From Dokdonia sinensis (GTDB lineage Bacteria; Bacteroidota; Bacteroidia; Flavobacteriales; Flavobacteriaceae), in the NCBI RefSeq assembly GCF_003688895.1, contig NZ_REFV01000011.1, positions 1 through 64,000 of the forward strand: 64,000 bases of DNA. The letters are read 5' to 3'. Below are positions 44,884 to 53,419 of this stretch, piece by piece. A program made the position numbers and the translations under genes. Within the stretch, counting starts at the first letter, position 1. Each line of letters begins with the position of its first letter. The notes beneath the pieces were generated by a model. That model ran no database searches. It saw nothing but the letters and a program-made list of their open reading frames with translations, and was not told the origin of the DNA.

Positions 44884-45729
44884 CTAGGAAGTACTATTCC
44901 AAATATCCCAAGCCGCCTGTGCTTGTAGTTCTAACATTCTGAGCCCATTGAGAACATCTGCATCTTGTGCCTTTGCTTTGGCAAGAAATGTAGTTTCTGG
45001 CGGATTGTAAATAAGATCATAAGCAATATGCGTAATATTGAGAAAATCGTACGGTATATCTGGGTGGAGCTCGACTTCTGGATAGGTTCCTAATGGCGTA
45101 CAGTTTACAATAAATGTCGCGTTGCCGATAATTTCTTCTGTGAGATCCTCATAAGAAATGGTGGTTTTTGTTCGCTTTCGCGAAATATATTGACACGAGA
45201 CTCCTAATAATTCAAAAGCATACACCACCGCTTTAGATGCTCCTCCTGTTCCCATAATGAGCGCATTTATGGGTAAAGCAAGAGCATTTTGCTCTTCCTT
45301 GTGGGCTGATTTTTTTTCTGTATTTGATACAAGCTCAGTATCCCCTTTCGCGAAAGCGGAAATATCATCTGCCCCACCAAACAGCGTCTCTCCATATTGC
45401 TCTAAAAGTGAATTTCCGAATCCTATGAAATCCGTATTAAAACCTTTGAGCTCACCATTAGGCATACGCTTTATGGTGTTCACAGCTCCTATTGCGGCAC
45501 TATGTTTATCAAGTGTATCTAGTAATGGGATTATGGCTTCCTTATATGGAATGGTGACATTGTAACCAGAAACAGTAGCATCTTTGAGCTTATTTTGTAC
45601 TTCTTGAATAGTAGCGCAATCAAAGTTTTCGTAAGTCGCATTACGTTCTAAAGCAGTAAACTTTGCTCTGAAATAATTACGAGAGAAAGAATATCCTATG
45701 TTCTTTCCAAACAAGCCGTACTTATCCAT
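44884..45729 (-). CDS. aroE: Shikimate dehydrogenase with a loop insertion
   Basis: 281 residues from the ATG at 45729, which overlaps the DUF368 stop by eight bases. Substrate domain: GLFGKNIGYSFSRNYF, SGYNVTIPYKE (catalytic Lys) and NTDFIGF; NADP fold: IMGTGGASKAV. About 35 extra residues (about 117-153, low-complexity, charged) lie between the two, just before the NADP motif. A palindrome encodes AFAKG within them. A second half-palindrome codes SRKR at residues 183-186. The enzyme is otherwise intact. Confidence 0.92.
   Translation of the reverse strand: MDKYGLFGKNIGYSFSRNYFRAKFTALERNATYENFDCATIQEVQNKLKDATVSGYNVTIPYKEAIIPLLDTLDKHSAAIGAVNTIKRMPNGELKGFNTDFIGFGNSLLEQYGETLFGGADDISAFAKGDTELVSNTEKKSAHKEEQNALALPINALIMGTGGASKAVVYAFELLGVSCQYISRKRTKTTISYEDLTEEIIGNATFIVNCTPLGTYPEVELHPDIPYDFLNITHIAYDLIYNPPETTFLAKAKAQDADVLNGLRMLELQAQAAWDIWNSTS
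45173..45185. repeat. Iterated palindrome, half-degraded
   Basis: CGCTTTCGCGAAA, right arm decayed, in aroE (peptide SRKR). Confidence 0.75.
45345..45359. repeat. Iterated palindrome in the aroE insertion
   Basis: CTTTCGCGAAAGCGG, read as AFAKG. Confidence 0.85.
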
Positions 45730-46744
45730 TTGCGCGGGTTTTATCTCCATACTTACCAAGAGCTACAACGAGAAAAATACCTAAAAGAATAAAAAAAACA
45801 GCGAGGACATTTTCCATATTCATTTCTGACGGCAAGTATCTATCGTAATTGTCCAGCACGGCATTTCCGTTTCTATCTATAAGGATGTCTCCTTTAAAGT
45901 CTTTCTTAAAAATCTCTTCTTTCCAAGGCCAAACCACGCCTAATGAACCTGCAATAAAGCCAATTATACCCGCATTAGTTGTCTGTTTGTAATGTTTTAA
46001 AAGAAAACCAAGAAAATGAGAGAGCGTTACGAGTCCCGTAAGTGAACCCGCAGAAAAGACTAAAAGGACTTTAATGAGCCTTACTTGTTCTGGATTATCT
46101 ACAAATGAAAAATCTAACGTGATAATATCAATAAGAGTTATATAGAGAGCATTTACAGAGTCTACGAGTAGTAAAACGTAATTACCTAGTAGGATTAATA
46201 TAAAAGAACCCGATAATCCTGGAAGTGTCATTCCAGAAACCCCGATAATGCCGCAGAAAAACACAAATAAAAGGTTATCATTTTCTTGGGCTGGCTCTAA
46301 TAGACTTATACTTACACCTACAATAATACCGAGTACTAAAACAGTAATATTGCGTCGCGACCAGTTTTCGAAGTCTTTACCTATATAGTATATGGAACCG
46401 ATAATCATCCCAAAGAAAGTGCTCCACACCAACAAAGGAAAATTTTTAATAGCGATATCCAATAATAAGGAAATACTAAAATAGCTTATAAGCATTCCAA
46501 GAATAAGAAGCCCTAAAAATTTACCGTTTATATATTGCCAGAAGCTTCTAAACCTACCATTAAGAATAAGCCGAAAGGCAGTACCATTTATTTTTTGAAG
46601 GCTGTATATAAACTCTTCATAAAATCCAGCAACAAAAGCAACGACACCACCAGATACACCAGGAACTTTATTTGCGGCTCCCATTGCTAGTCCCTTAAGA
46701 ACGAGCCATAGTTTATCGGTAAATGTGCGTGTTTCAGTTTGCAT
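45722..46744 (-). CDS. DUF368 polyprenyl-phosphate transporter, copy 2
   Basis: 340 residues with about eight transmembrane helices and two DUF368 signatures: KGLAMGAANKVPGVSGGVVAFVAG and GMTLPGLSGSFILILLGNY. DUF368 (PopT) proteins recycle undecaprenyl phosphate across the membrane. It overlaps copy 1 upstream by 11 bases and aroE downstream by 8, so three genes are translated as a unit. In the first signature AANKVPG replaces the usual AADVVPG. Confidence 0.88.
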   Translation of the reverse strand: MQTETRTFTDKLWLVLKGLAMGAANKVPGVSGGVVAFVAGFYEEFIYSLQKINGTAFRLILNGRFRSFWQYINGKFLGLLILGMLISYFSISLLLDIAIKNFPLLVWSTFFGMIIGSIYYIGKDFENWSRRNITVLVLGIIVGVSISLLEPAQENDNLLFVFFCGIIGVSGMTLPGLSGSFILILLGNYVLLLVDSVNALYITLIDIITLDFSFVDNPEQVRLIKVLLVFSAGSLTGLVTLSHFLGFLLKHYKQTTNAGIIGFIAGSLGVVWPWKEEIFKKDFKGDILIDRNGNAVLDNYDRYLPSEMNMENVLAVFFILLGIFLVVALGKYGDKTRANG

Positions 46745-47708
46745 TTACCTCTTGTTTTGATGCTGCTTTTTCGAGTCCTAATATCAATAAAAAACCTACA
46801 ATTGCAGCGATAGTCGCATAGAGAACAAGAGGCTCTCCTTCAAAGTTATCAGGTAAAATACTATTCTCTAGAAGGGGTACTTCATTACCGTGTCTATCTA
46901 TTCTCGTGGACATGACTTGTTTCCAAGGCCAGATCTTATTTAAAGAGCCTATCATAAAACCTGTAAGCACTGCAAGAGTTATCTCCCTTTTATGCTCAAA
47001 CATCCATCTTAAAGCTTTAGAAAATACTTTAAGTCCAAGAACACAACCTACACTAAAAAGTACTACTCTAAAAAAACTGGACTTTACCGTTTCCCAATCC
47101 CGAGCTAGAATTGCCTCAATAAAATCAGTCAAGGTTCCCAATACTAACCCATAAGAGCCGAGTAATACCAGAATAAAAGATCCCGAGACACCAGGTAAAA
47201 TCATTGCTATAATAGCTATAAACCCCGAAAGTAAGAAGTAATACCACGCATCTGGTGCATTTCCAGGGACAGCAACGGTAATATAATAAGCTACTATCGC
47301 TCCTAAAATTATGGATATAATTACAGGCGCGTTCCACTTCTTAATTTGCTTTGCTATAAAGAGGATACTGGCAAGTACAAGTCCAAAGAAAAATGACCAT
47401 AGTATAATAGGGTGTGATTCAAGAAGGTATGCGATAAGCTTTGCTAGTGATAAAATACTAATTGCAATTCCTAAGAATAAGCTTCCCAAAAAGCCGAGAT
47501 TATAATCTGCGACCATCGCTTTAAATCCATCTTTTTTCCAAGACTTAAAAACACCCAAGTCAAGTTTATCTATTGTCATAATGAGCTCTTCATAGATCCC
47601 AGCGACAAAGGCAATCGTTCCTCCGGATACTCCCGGGACTACATCTGCAGCGCCCATCGCCATTCCTTTTAAGGTTACTATGAAATAAGAAAGAAAAGTA
47701 CGATTCAT
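46734..47708 (-). CDS. DUF368 polyprenyl-phosphate transporter, copy 1
   Basis: 324 residues, paralogue of the next gene and closer to family consensus: KGMAMGAADVVPGVSGGTIAFVAGIYEEL and AMILPGVSGSFILVLLGSY. Both copies keep a long helical hairpin and end in a C-terminal helix. Tandem duplication suggests either a heteromeric transporter or different lipid carriers. Confidence 0.9.
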   Translation of the reverse strand: MNRTFLSYFIVTLKGMAMGAADVVPGVSGGTIAFVAGIYEELIMTIDKLDLGVFKSWKKDGFKAMVADYNLGFLGSLFLGIAISILSLAKLIAYLLESHPIILWSFFFGLVLASILFIAKQIKKWNAPVIISIILGAIVAYYITVAVPGNAPDAWYYFLLSGFIAIIAMILPGVSGSFILVLLGSYGLVLGTLTDFIEAILARDWETVKSSFFRVVLFSVGCVLGLKVFSKALRWMFEHKREITLAVLTGFMIGSLNKIWPWKQVMSTRIDRHGNEVPLLENSILPDNFEGEPLVLYATIAAIVGFLLILGLEKAASKQEVNAN

Positions 47709-47787
47709 TTATTTTATGCTTGGTATTCGTAAAAATATGGTTTTATAAACGATGAAACGAATGATATTCCGCTAATATTTAAACCAA

Positions 47788-47816
47788 AAAAAGTGCGACT
47801 TTACATCGCACTTTTT
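47788..47816 (-). terminator. Terminator of the TPR gene
   Basis: AAAAAGTGCGA, loop CTTTACA, TCGCACTTTTT. Confidence 0.85.
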
Positions 47817-47835
47817 ACTTAATTGCTTTACTATC

Positions 47836-49224
47836 TTATGTATTAAACTTCTCAATAAGCTTACGTACTTCTTTTTTATCATTTGCATACGGAAACAACT
47901 CCTCTAGAATAATGGTAAATTCTGGATTTATCTTCAATCCGTTTTTAAGAAAATATCGCCCTTGTATATCATTCCCGTTACGGTAATTAAGTCCAGAGAG
48001 TCTAAAGTTAATCTCTGCACTTTCTGGGAAATACTCTAGCGCTTGAGTAAGATTAATAATAGCTGCATCTGTTTCTCCTAATTTGAGCAATGTGTCTCCT
48101 CTATTAAGCCACGTCTGTAATTCGTAATCGCCTAGTTCTAATGTTTTACGATATCCAACTTCTGCCTCTTCATAAAATTTAAGACGGTGATTTATGGTTG
48201 CATAACGTTTCCAATATAAAAGGTTATCGCTATCTATATTTATCGCCTTATTAATATAGTATAAGGCTTTTTGATAATCTAATCGCTTTGTGTGAAAATC
48301 TGTAATCGCAATCCAGCCATTATCTAGTAACGGGTCTTCATGCACGCATTTTTTAAAATGCTTCAGCGCCAGTTCATCACTTCCCAATTTATCGTAGCAT
48401 TTCCCCATACGGAGCAATGCAAATGCAGTCGGGTCGTCTAGTTGTAGTGTGATTTGATAATTCTCAAGAGCCTCATTGTATTTTCCTAATTTCTCTAGCA
48501 CTTTACCTTTTTCCAGATAAGCACCTACGAACTGATCATCACTTATTATTGCAAAGTCAAAAGCTGATAAGGCTTTTTCATATTCTTTTAAATCAAAATA
48601 CTGTTTACCCACTTGATGCCAAGCAACTTCACAATACGGGTTTTTGTTCAAGAACATATTAAGGTACTCGATAGCTTCCTCGTGTTGCTCTAAGAAATCA
48701 AAGCAGTAAATCACATTATATAATGCACTATAGTCTAGGTCATCGACCTCAAGACACTTCATAAAATTGAGCTTTGCGTTTTGGAAGTCTTCCATAAACA
48801 GATACTCCATCCCAATTAAAGAATACACTTCTACAGGGTCATCGGTAAGATCTACAGCTTGTTCTAAAAGGTCTACCGCTTTTTGATGTTCGTCTTGTTT
48901 ACTGTAAATATTTGCTTTCTGAATATATATTTCTTCGTTGTTAGGCTCGAGCACGTGAAGTTCAGAAAGTAACTCATTTGCAAGGTTAAACTTATTTTCA
49001 AAAATGGCAATCTCTATACGAAACAGCTTAAGATTAGAAGATGTAGGGTGCTGGTTTAGTCCTAACTTGACCGCTTTACGGGCAAGGGCTATTTTACCAT
49101 TTTCTATGTAATGGTTTGCAATCGCCTCAAATTCCTCACTATCAAAGAAAACAATATCGTTTGTCTTTAACATCGATTCGAAACGCGTGAGAGACATATT
49201 ATGTTCTTCTGGGTAAAAATCCAT
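47836..49224 (-). CDS. Tetratricopeptide-repeat protein
   Basis: 462 residues from the ATG at 49224. About ten TPR units throughout (for example ALYNVIYCFDFLEQHEEAIEYLNMFL, EYEKALSAFDFAI, RMGKCYDKLGSDELALKHFKKCV), with no signal peptide or other domain. It is a cytosolic protein-interaction scaffold; partners unknown. Stands alone. Confidence 0.85.
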   Translation of the reverse strand: MDFYPEEHNMSLTRFESMLKTNDIVFFDSEEFEAIANHYIENGKIALARKAVKLGLNQHPTSSNLKLFRIEIAIFENKFNLANELLSELHVLEPNNEEIYIQKANIYSKQDEHQKAVDLLEQAVDLTDDPVEVYSLIGMEYLFMEDFQNAKLNFMKCLEVDDLDYSALYNVIYCFDFLEQHEEAIEYLNMFLNKNPYCEVAWHQVGKQYFDLKEYEKALSAFDFAIISDDQFVGAYLEKGKVLEKLGKYNEALENYQITLQLDDPTAFALLRMGKCYDKLGSDELALKHFKKCVHEDPLLDNGWIAITDFHTKRLDYQKALYYINKAINIDSDNLLYWKRYATINHRLKFYEEAEVGYRKTLELGDYELQTWLNRGDTLLKLGETDAAIINLTQALEYFPESAEINFRLSGLNYRNGNDIQGRYFLKNGLKINPEFTIILEELFPYANDKKEVRKLIEKFNT

Positions 49225-49447
49225 ACGATGTAATTTATGCAATGCTTATTTATAAATTTAGCAATGTTTTGTCGTGGTCTCATTTTAAGCACCACTAGTT
49301 GTTAACACACTAATCAACAAGCCAAGAATCGCGCCAAACTCAGTATTCGGACATCTAGAAATATGCCTGCAATCCTGTCAGTCACTTTTATAAAAGGCAT
49401 CATTTTACGATTCAGTAACGGTTTTTGACAGGTGGGTGGGATTTGTT

Positions 49448-49463
49448 CGCTTTCGCGAAAGCG
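49448..49463. repeat. Iterated palindrome, intergenic
   Basis: CGCTTTCGCGAAAGCG, 50 bases before the DUF2141 ATG and followed by an AT-rich TATATTTA, so it would lie within the promoter. Confidence 0.9.
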
Positions 49464-49514
49464 TACCCCTATATTTACACCATCAATCACAATAAACCAT
49501 TAAAAACCAATATT

Positions 49515-49925
49515 ATGAAAACAATTATCACATTTATCGTACTCGCCGTTTCGTCTATAATGTATGCTCAGGATGGCGTCACAATTACTGTAGTTTTTGA
49601 AAACCTAAAGTCAGACGAAGGAAAAGTGAGTGCCGCCTTGTATGACCAAGCGACATTTATGGTAGCAGCACCCCTAAAAGCAGCCGAAGGAACCATAAAA
49701 GAAAAGAAAGCATCGCTTACACTTGAAAACGTACAACCCGGTGAATACGGAATTATAACCCTGCACGACAAAAATGAAAATGGGCGTATGGACTTCGAGG
49801 CAAACGGAATGCCTAAAGAAGCCTACGGAACGTCTAACAACGTAATGTCTATGGGACCTCCAAACTTCACAGACGCAAAATTTACAGTTGGTTCTGAGGA
49901 TATGACAGTTACTATCAGAATGTAA
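49515..49925 (+). CDS. DUF2141-family secreted protein
   Basis: 136 residues from the ATG at 49515; the upstream in-frame part is palindrome-coded and unlikely. Sec signal (MKTIITFIVLAVSSIMYAQ). The EGKVSAALYDQATF, LTLENVQPGEYGIITLHDKNENGRMD and GTSNNV segments are typical of DUF2141, a beta-sandwich with a Ca-loop-like DKNENGRMD. Function unknown. Confidence 0.82.
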   Translation: MKTIITFIVLAVSSIMYAQDGVTITVVFENLKSDEGKVSAALYDQATFMVAAPLKAAEGTIKEKKASLTLENVQPGEYGIITLHDKNENGRMDFEANGMPKEAYGTSNNVMSMGPPNFTDAKFTVGSEDMTVTIRM

Positions 49926-49952
49926 ATGCTCGAACTTGAAATACAAAACATT

Positions 49953-49985
49953 AAAAAGCCTTTGGAATTTTTCTGAAGGCTTTTT
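49953..49985 (+). terminator. Terminator of the DUF2141 gene
   Basis: AAAAAGCCTT and AAGGCTTTTT arms with an AT-rich loop. Confidence 0.75.
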
Positions 49986-50042
49986 TCTATCAACAAAACT
50001 TAAAGAAAATCAAATTACTATAGCTATTCTTGATTGGTTTTT

Positions 50043-50050
50043 TAATTTTG
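50043..50050 (+). promoter_or_regulatory. Possible -7 element of oxyR
   Basis: TAATTTTG, 20 bases before the ATG. Confidence 0.35.
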
Positions 50051-50069
50051 TAAAAACATCAATCATAAT

Positions 50070-51002
50070 ATGACCATCACCCAACTCAAATACGTCCTTG
50101 CGGTTGCAGAGCATCAAAACTTTACAAAAGCCGCAGAAAAAACTTTTGTTACCCAGCCTACCCTCAGTATGCAAATACAGAAACTGGAAGACGAACTGGA
50201 TATTCTCATTTTTGACCGTTCTAAAAAACCAATTGCGCTTACAGATGTAGGAGCAAAAATTGTACAACAAGCAAAGAGCATCGTAAATGAAGCCAACAGA
50301 ATGACAGACATTGTCGACCAACAAAAAGGATACGTAGGTGGCGAATTTAAACTTGGAGTAATCCCAACCGTTATGCCCACGTTGCTTCCTATGTTTCTAA
50401 AAAACTTTATCACAAAGTACCCTAAAGTAAAGCTTAAAATAGAAGAGCTAAACACCGAAACGATCATAGAGCAATTAGAAGAAGGACACTTAGACGCAGC
50501 AATTGCGGCGACTCCGCTTGATAATCCCAATATTATAGAACGTCCTTTGTATTACGAGCCATTTATGGCGTATGTTCCCGATAATCATAGACTTGCGGGT
50601 GCAAGAGAACTCACCACGGCAGATTTAGACTTAAGCGATATGCTTCTCCTAGAAGACGGGCACTGTTTTAGAGATGGAGTCATAAACCTTTGTAAAGTCT
50701 CTAAAGACTATGGTGATGACCATTTTTCACTAGAAAGTGGCAGTTTTGAGACCTTAGTAAAACTGGCAGATGAAGGTCTGGGAATGACCCTACTCCCCTA
50801 TTTGCACACCCAAGATATGCCACAAGACAAACACTTTAAACGTTTTAAAGAACCATCTCCTGCCCGCGAGGTGAGCTTAATCTTTCCCAAGAGTGAACTT
50901 AAAATGCAAATTATCGAAGCGTTACGCGATACAATTTCGGGTGTAATCCGAGGTGCTATTGCCTTTCATAATGTGGAGATTATTAGTCCGCTCGGGAAAT
51001 GA
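50070..51002 (+). CDS. oxyR: Hydrogen peroxide sensor OxyR (LysR family)
   Basis: 310 residues. N-terminal winged helix (TQLKYVLAVAEHQNFTKAAEKTFVTQPTLSMQIQKLE) and a LysR effector domain. The GHCFRDGVINLC segment holds Cys-199 and Cys-208, exactly the numbering and spacing of the redox pair in E. coli OxyR; the His before the first Cys is also conserved. Peroxide would form a disulfide and activate it. No catalase or peroxidase gene is adjacent. Confidence 0.93.
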   Translation: MTITQLKYVLAVAEHQNFTKAAEKTFVTQPTLSMQIQKLEDELDILIFDRSKKPIALTDVGAKIVQQAKSIVNEANRMTDIVDQQKGYVGGEFKLGVIPTVMPTLLPMFLKNFITKYPKVKLKIEELNTETIIEQLEEGHLDAAIAATPLDNPNIIERPLYYEPFMAYVPDNHRLAGARELTTADLDLSDMLLLEDGHCFRDGVINLCKVSKDYGDDHFSLESGSFETLVKLADEGLGMTLLPYLHTQDMPQDKHFKRFKEPSPAREVSLIFPKSELKMQIIEALRDTISGVIRGAIAFHNVEIISPLGK

Positions 51003-51006
51003 GCTT

Positions 51007-51040
51007 TGAGTGGTGAGCTGTGAGTGGTGAGCTGTGAGTG
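51007..51040 (+). repeat. 14-base tandem repeat after oxyR
   Basis: TGAGTGGTGAGCTG occurs twice in tandem (51007-51020, 51021-51034) followed by a partial third unit. Confidence 0.8.
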
Positions 51041-51084
51041 TGTTTAGGTGGAAAAATTACTTTTTTAATGAATGTATAATAGAA

Positions 51085-51114
51085 AAAGCCTTTATAGAAA
51101 TCTGAAAAGGCTTT
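51085..51114 (+). terminator. Terminator of oxyR
   Basis: AAAGCCTTT and AAAGGCTTT arms. Confidence 0.65.
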
Positions 51115-51275
51115 GTTTATCGATTACTTCGTATTATAATTTTTAGGGATAACGGGATCGATGTTTACTTTACGTTTTACACCAACAAATACGTTAAATG
51201 ACGGCAAAATTGGAATCAATTTGAAATTACGAAGATGTAATAACCGTATTTCACTCGTCTTACCAAAATCTAGCC

Positions 51276-51842
51276 TTACTCACTGGACAGTAACTTATCT
51301 AAGGTTTTCCTTACAGAATCGCTATTCCAGTCTTGCGCACCCTGCTCTTTTATCACGATATTTCCCTCTTTATCTATAATATAATTTGTTGGGATGCTGC
51401 TTTCATAAAGGGGTTTTGGGGTTTCTTGAGCTGGAATGAATACCGGCAGATTGTATCCTTTTTTTTGTAAAAATGCTTTGACTACTTCGGCATCTTCGCT
51501 GGTGATGAGTGCAAAATCTACGCGGTCACCGTAGTCATTATATAGCTCTTGGATAGACGGCATTTCGGCTATGCAGGGTGGACACCAAGTGGCCCAGTAG
51601 CTCATAAATGTTACTTCTCCTTGCCCTATGGGTGCGCTCACAGTATCACCATCTAGTGAGGTGAGGCTGTAATTAAAAGGTTGTAGCTGAATTTGGTCCG
51701 CTTTCGCGAAAGCGGAAGGAGAAAACACCATCATCTTTACCTTATTTACCATCACCTGAATAGGCTGCCTCGTCTGCGGAATGATAAGCAACACAAGCAC
51801 AACAATAAATATGAGGTTTTTCCAATTAAAACTTTTTTTCAT
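51276..51842 (-). CDS. TlpA-like thioredoxin, membrane-anchored
   Basis: 188 residues from the ATG at 51842. Signal-anchor helix (about 9-25) then a thioredoxin fold with CPPC at Cys-87 and Cys-90 (YWATWCPPCIAEMPSI). Such proteins reduce disulfides in the periplasm, for cytochrome maturation or general repair. A 20-base perfect palindrome in the linker (SPSAFAKADQIQ) encodes AFAKA, so the linker appears repeat-derived. The gene has its own frame end next to a terminator upstream. Confidence 0.88.
   Translation of the reverse strand: MKKSFNWKNLIFIVVLVLLIIPQTRQPIQVMVNKVKMMVFSPSAFAKADQIQLQPFNYSLTSLDGDTVSAPIGQGEVTFMSYWATWCPPCIAEMPSIQELYNDYGDRVDFALITSEDAEVVKAFLQKKGYNLPVFIPAQETPKPLYESSIPTNYIIDKEGNIVIKEQGAQDWNSDSVRKTLDKLLSSE
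51697..51716. repeat. Iterated palindrome, 20 bp perfect
   Basis: TCCGCTTTCGCGAAAGCGGA in the TlpA-like gene. Confidence 0.92.
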
Positions 51843-51859
51843 CCTTTTCAAAATTAAAA

Positions 51860-51887
51860 ATGCGCAGCTACTTACGTAACTGCGCAT
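51860..51887 (-). terminator. Terminator of the four-repeat lipoprotein gene
   Basis: ATGCGCAG and CTGCGCAT arms with inner TAC/GTA pairing, then TTTTTAATTTT on the minus strand. It lies between this gene and the TlpA-like gene. Confidence 0.75.
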
Positions 51888-51907
51888 CAAAATTAACCAT
51901 TTATAAA

Positions 51908-53314
51908 CTAGTTACGTGTCACCGTAACAGGCTCAGATAAGTCAAAACACCCTTCAAGATCGTTTGCATTCTCACCAGCAGCAAGTCCTGTAAGTCCTTC
52001 TTCATATCTCAAGTACCAGATAAGGCATACTCCTACTCCTGCAGCGTCAAAGTTTACACCCTCAACAGCAGCTAGTGTAGGTGGAAGGCCTAAAATCTCA
52101 CCTGTATCTGTAGTGATGACCCAAGTATTAAATTCACCTGAGCTATCGCCAGTTAGGCTCAAGCCGCTCACCATATCTGGAGTGCCGTCCACAGTAAATG
52201 TAAATGGTCCTCCTACAATTTCGGCAGCTTTAGGTTCGTTACGAGTTACTGTGACAGGCTCAGATAAGTCAAACACACCGCTTAAATCATTTGCATTTAA
52301 TCCTGGCTCAAGTCCTTCAAGACCCGGCTCATAACGCAAGTACCAGATTAAGCATACGCCTGCTCCCGCATCGTCAAAATTTACTCCTTGAACCGCGTCT
52401 AGCGTAGGTGGAAGTCCTAAAATCTCACCAGTGTCTGATGTGATAACCCAAGAACTTTCACTTCCTACAGACTCTCCTGTTAAACCAAGACCACTTACCA
52501 TACTTGGAACTCCATCTACACAAATGGTGTAAGGACCTCCTGTAATTTCGGCAGCAACCGGCCCTGCAAGTCTGTTTACAACGATAAAGTTAGATAAGTC
52601 AAAAACTCCTGTAAAATTATCAAGGTTCTCACCACCTGCAAGACCTGTAAGTCCTTCTTCATAAGCAAGGTGATAAATATAACAAGCACCTACTCCAGCA
52701 TCATCAAAGTTTATGCCTTCCACAGCTTCTAGCGTTGGTGGGATCCCTAAGATATTCTTATCTGCATCTGTCACAACGTATGTTGTTGTTGATCCCTGGA
52801 TATCTCCAGACAGGATAATACCGCTTACATTATCTACATTACCATCTACAAAGAAAGAGAAAGGACCGCCGCTCAACTCACCAGCAACTGGCCCTGCAAG
52901 TCTATTTACAACAATAAAATTTGAAAGGTCAAAATCTCCTGTAAAGTCATCGAGATTTTCACCAGCAGCAAGACCCGTAAGTCCATCTTCATAAGCCAGG
53001 TGATAAATATAACAGGCGCCTACTCCCGCATCGTCAAAGTTTACACCCTCCAGTGCTGCAACCGTGGGTGGTAGACCCAAAATATTCCTTTCTGCATCTG
53101 TTACGACATAGGTTGTGACAGATCCTTCTATGTCTCCAGAAAGGGTAATACCGCTTACATTGTCTGCAACGCCATCTACAAAAAAGGAGAAAGGACCACC
53201 GCTTAGCTCACCAGCCTCAACTTGAGCGCCAGTAGTTGTAGTGTCATCGTCAGAATCACAGGATGCAAATACCGCTGCTAGCGCTAAGCATCCAAAAAAA
53301 AGTTTGTTTTTCAT
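51908..53314 (-). CDS. Lipoprotein made of four tandem 110-residue repeats
   Basis: 468 residues from the ATG at 53314. Lipobox FASC with Cys-19, a short Asp/Thr spacer, then four units of about 110 residues (34-143, 144-253, 254-362, 363-468). Each begins AGELSGGPF or AAEIxGGPF and contains ILGLPPT, GVNFDDAGxGxCxI and FDLS. Units 1 and 2 (with CYIYHLAYE) are nearly identical; units 3 and 4 (CLIWYLRYE) form a second type. One Cys pair is conserved in most units. The unit is a small beta-rich domain I do not recognise; repeat identity at the DNA level points to recent duplication and possible unit-number variation. Confidence 0.82.
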   Translation of the reverse strand: MKNKLFFGCLALAAVFASCDSDDDTTTTGAQVEAGELSGGPFSFFVDGVADNVSGITLSGDIEGSVTTYVVTDAERNILGLPPTVAALEGVNFDDAGVGACYIYHLAYEDGLTGLAAGENLDDFTGDFDLSNFIVVNRLAGPVAGELSGGPFSFFVDGNVDNVSGIILSGDIQGSTTTYVVTDADKNILGIPPTLEAVEGINFDDAGVGACYIYHLAYEEGLTGLAGGENLDNFTGVFDLSNFIVVNRLAGPVAAEITGGPYTICVDGVPSMVSGLGLTGESVGSESSWVITSDTGEILGLPPTLDAVQGVNFDDAGAGVCLIWYLRYEPGLEGLEPGLNANDLSGVFDLSEPVTVTRNEPKAAEIVGGPFTFTVDGTPDMVSGLSLTGDSSGEFNTWVITTDTGEILGLPPTLAAVEGVNFDAAGVGVCLIWYLRYEEGLTGLAAGENANDLEGCFDLSEPVTVTRN

Positions 53315-53340
53315 TTTAAAATAGGATTTGATTTGTACCA

Positions 53341-53348
53341 CAAATCTA
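53341..53348 (-). promoter_or_regulatory. -7 element of the four-repeat lipoprotein gene
   Basis: TAGATTTG on the minus strand, 27 bases before the ATG; the same AATCTAGAACCTGCTCA segment occurs again at 55425-55441. Confidence 0.4.
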
Positions 53349-53419
53349 GAACCTGCTCAGCCCTTAAAATGTTAGCTAGCTTACACTAGCGCAAAGAATT
53401 TGTTAAAATTTTCTTGTAA

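Noticed and set aside
51161-51379. 72-residue plus-strand frame after oxyR
   Set aside because: It overlaps the TlpA-like gene antisense and has no protein-like features.
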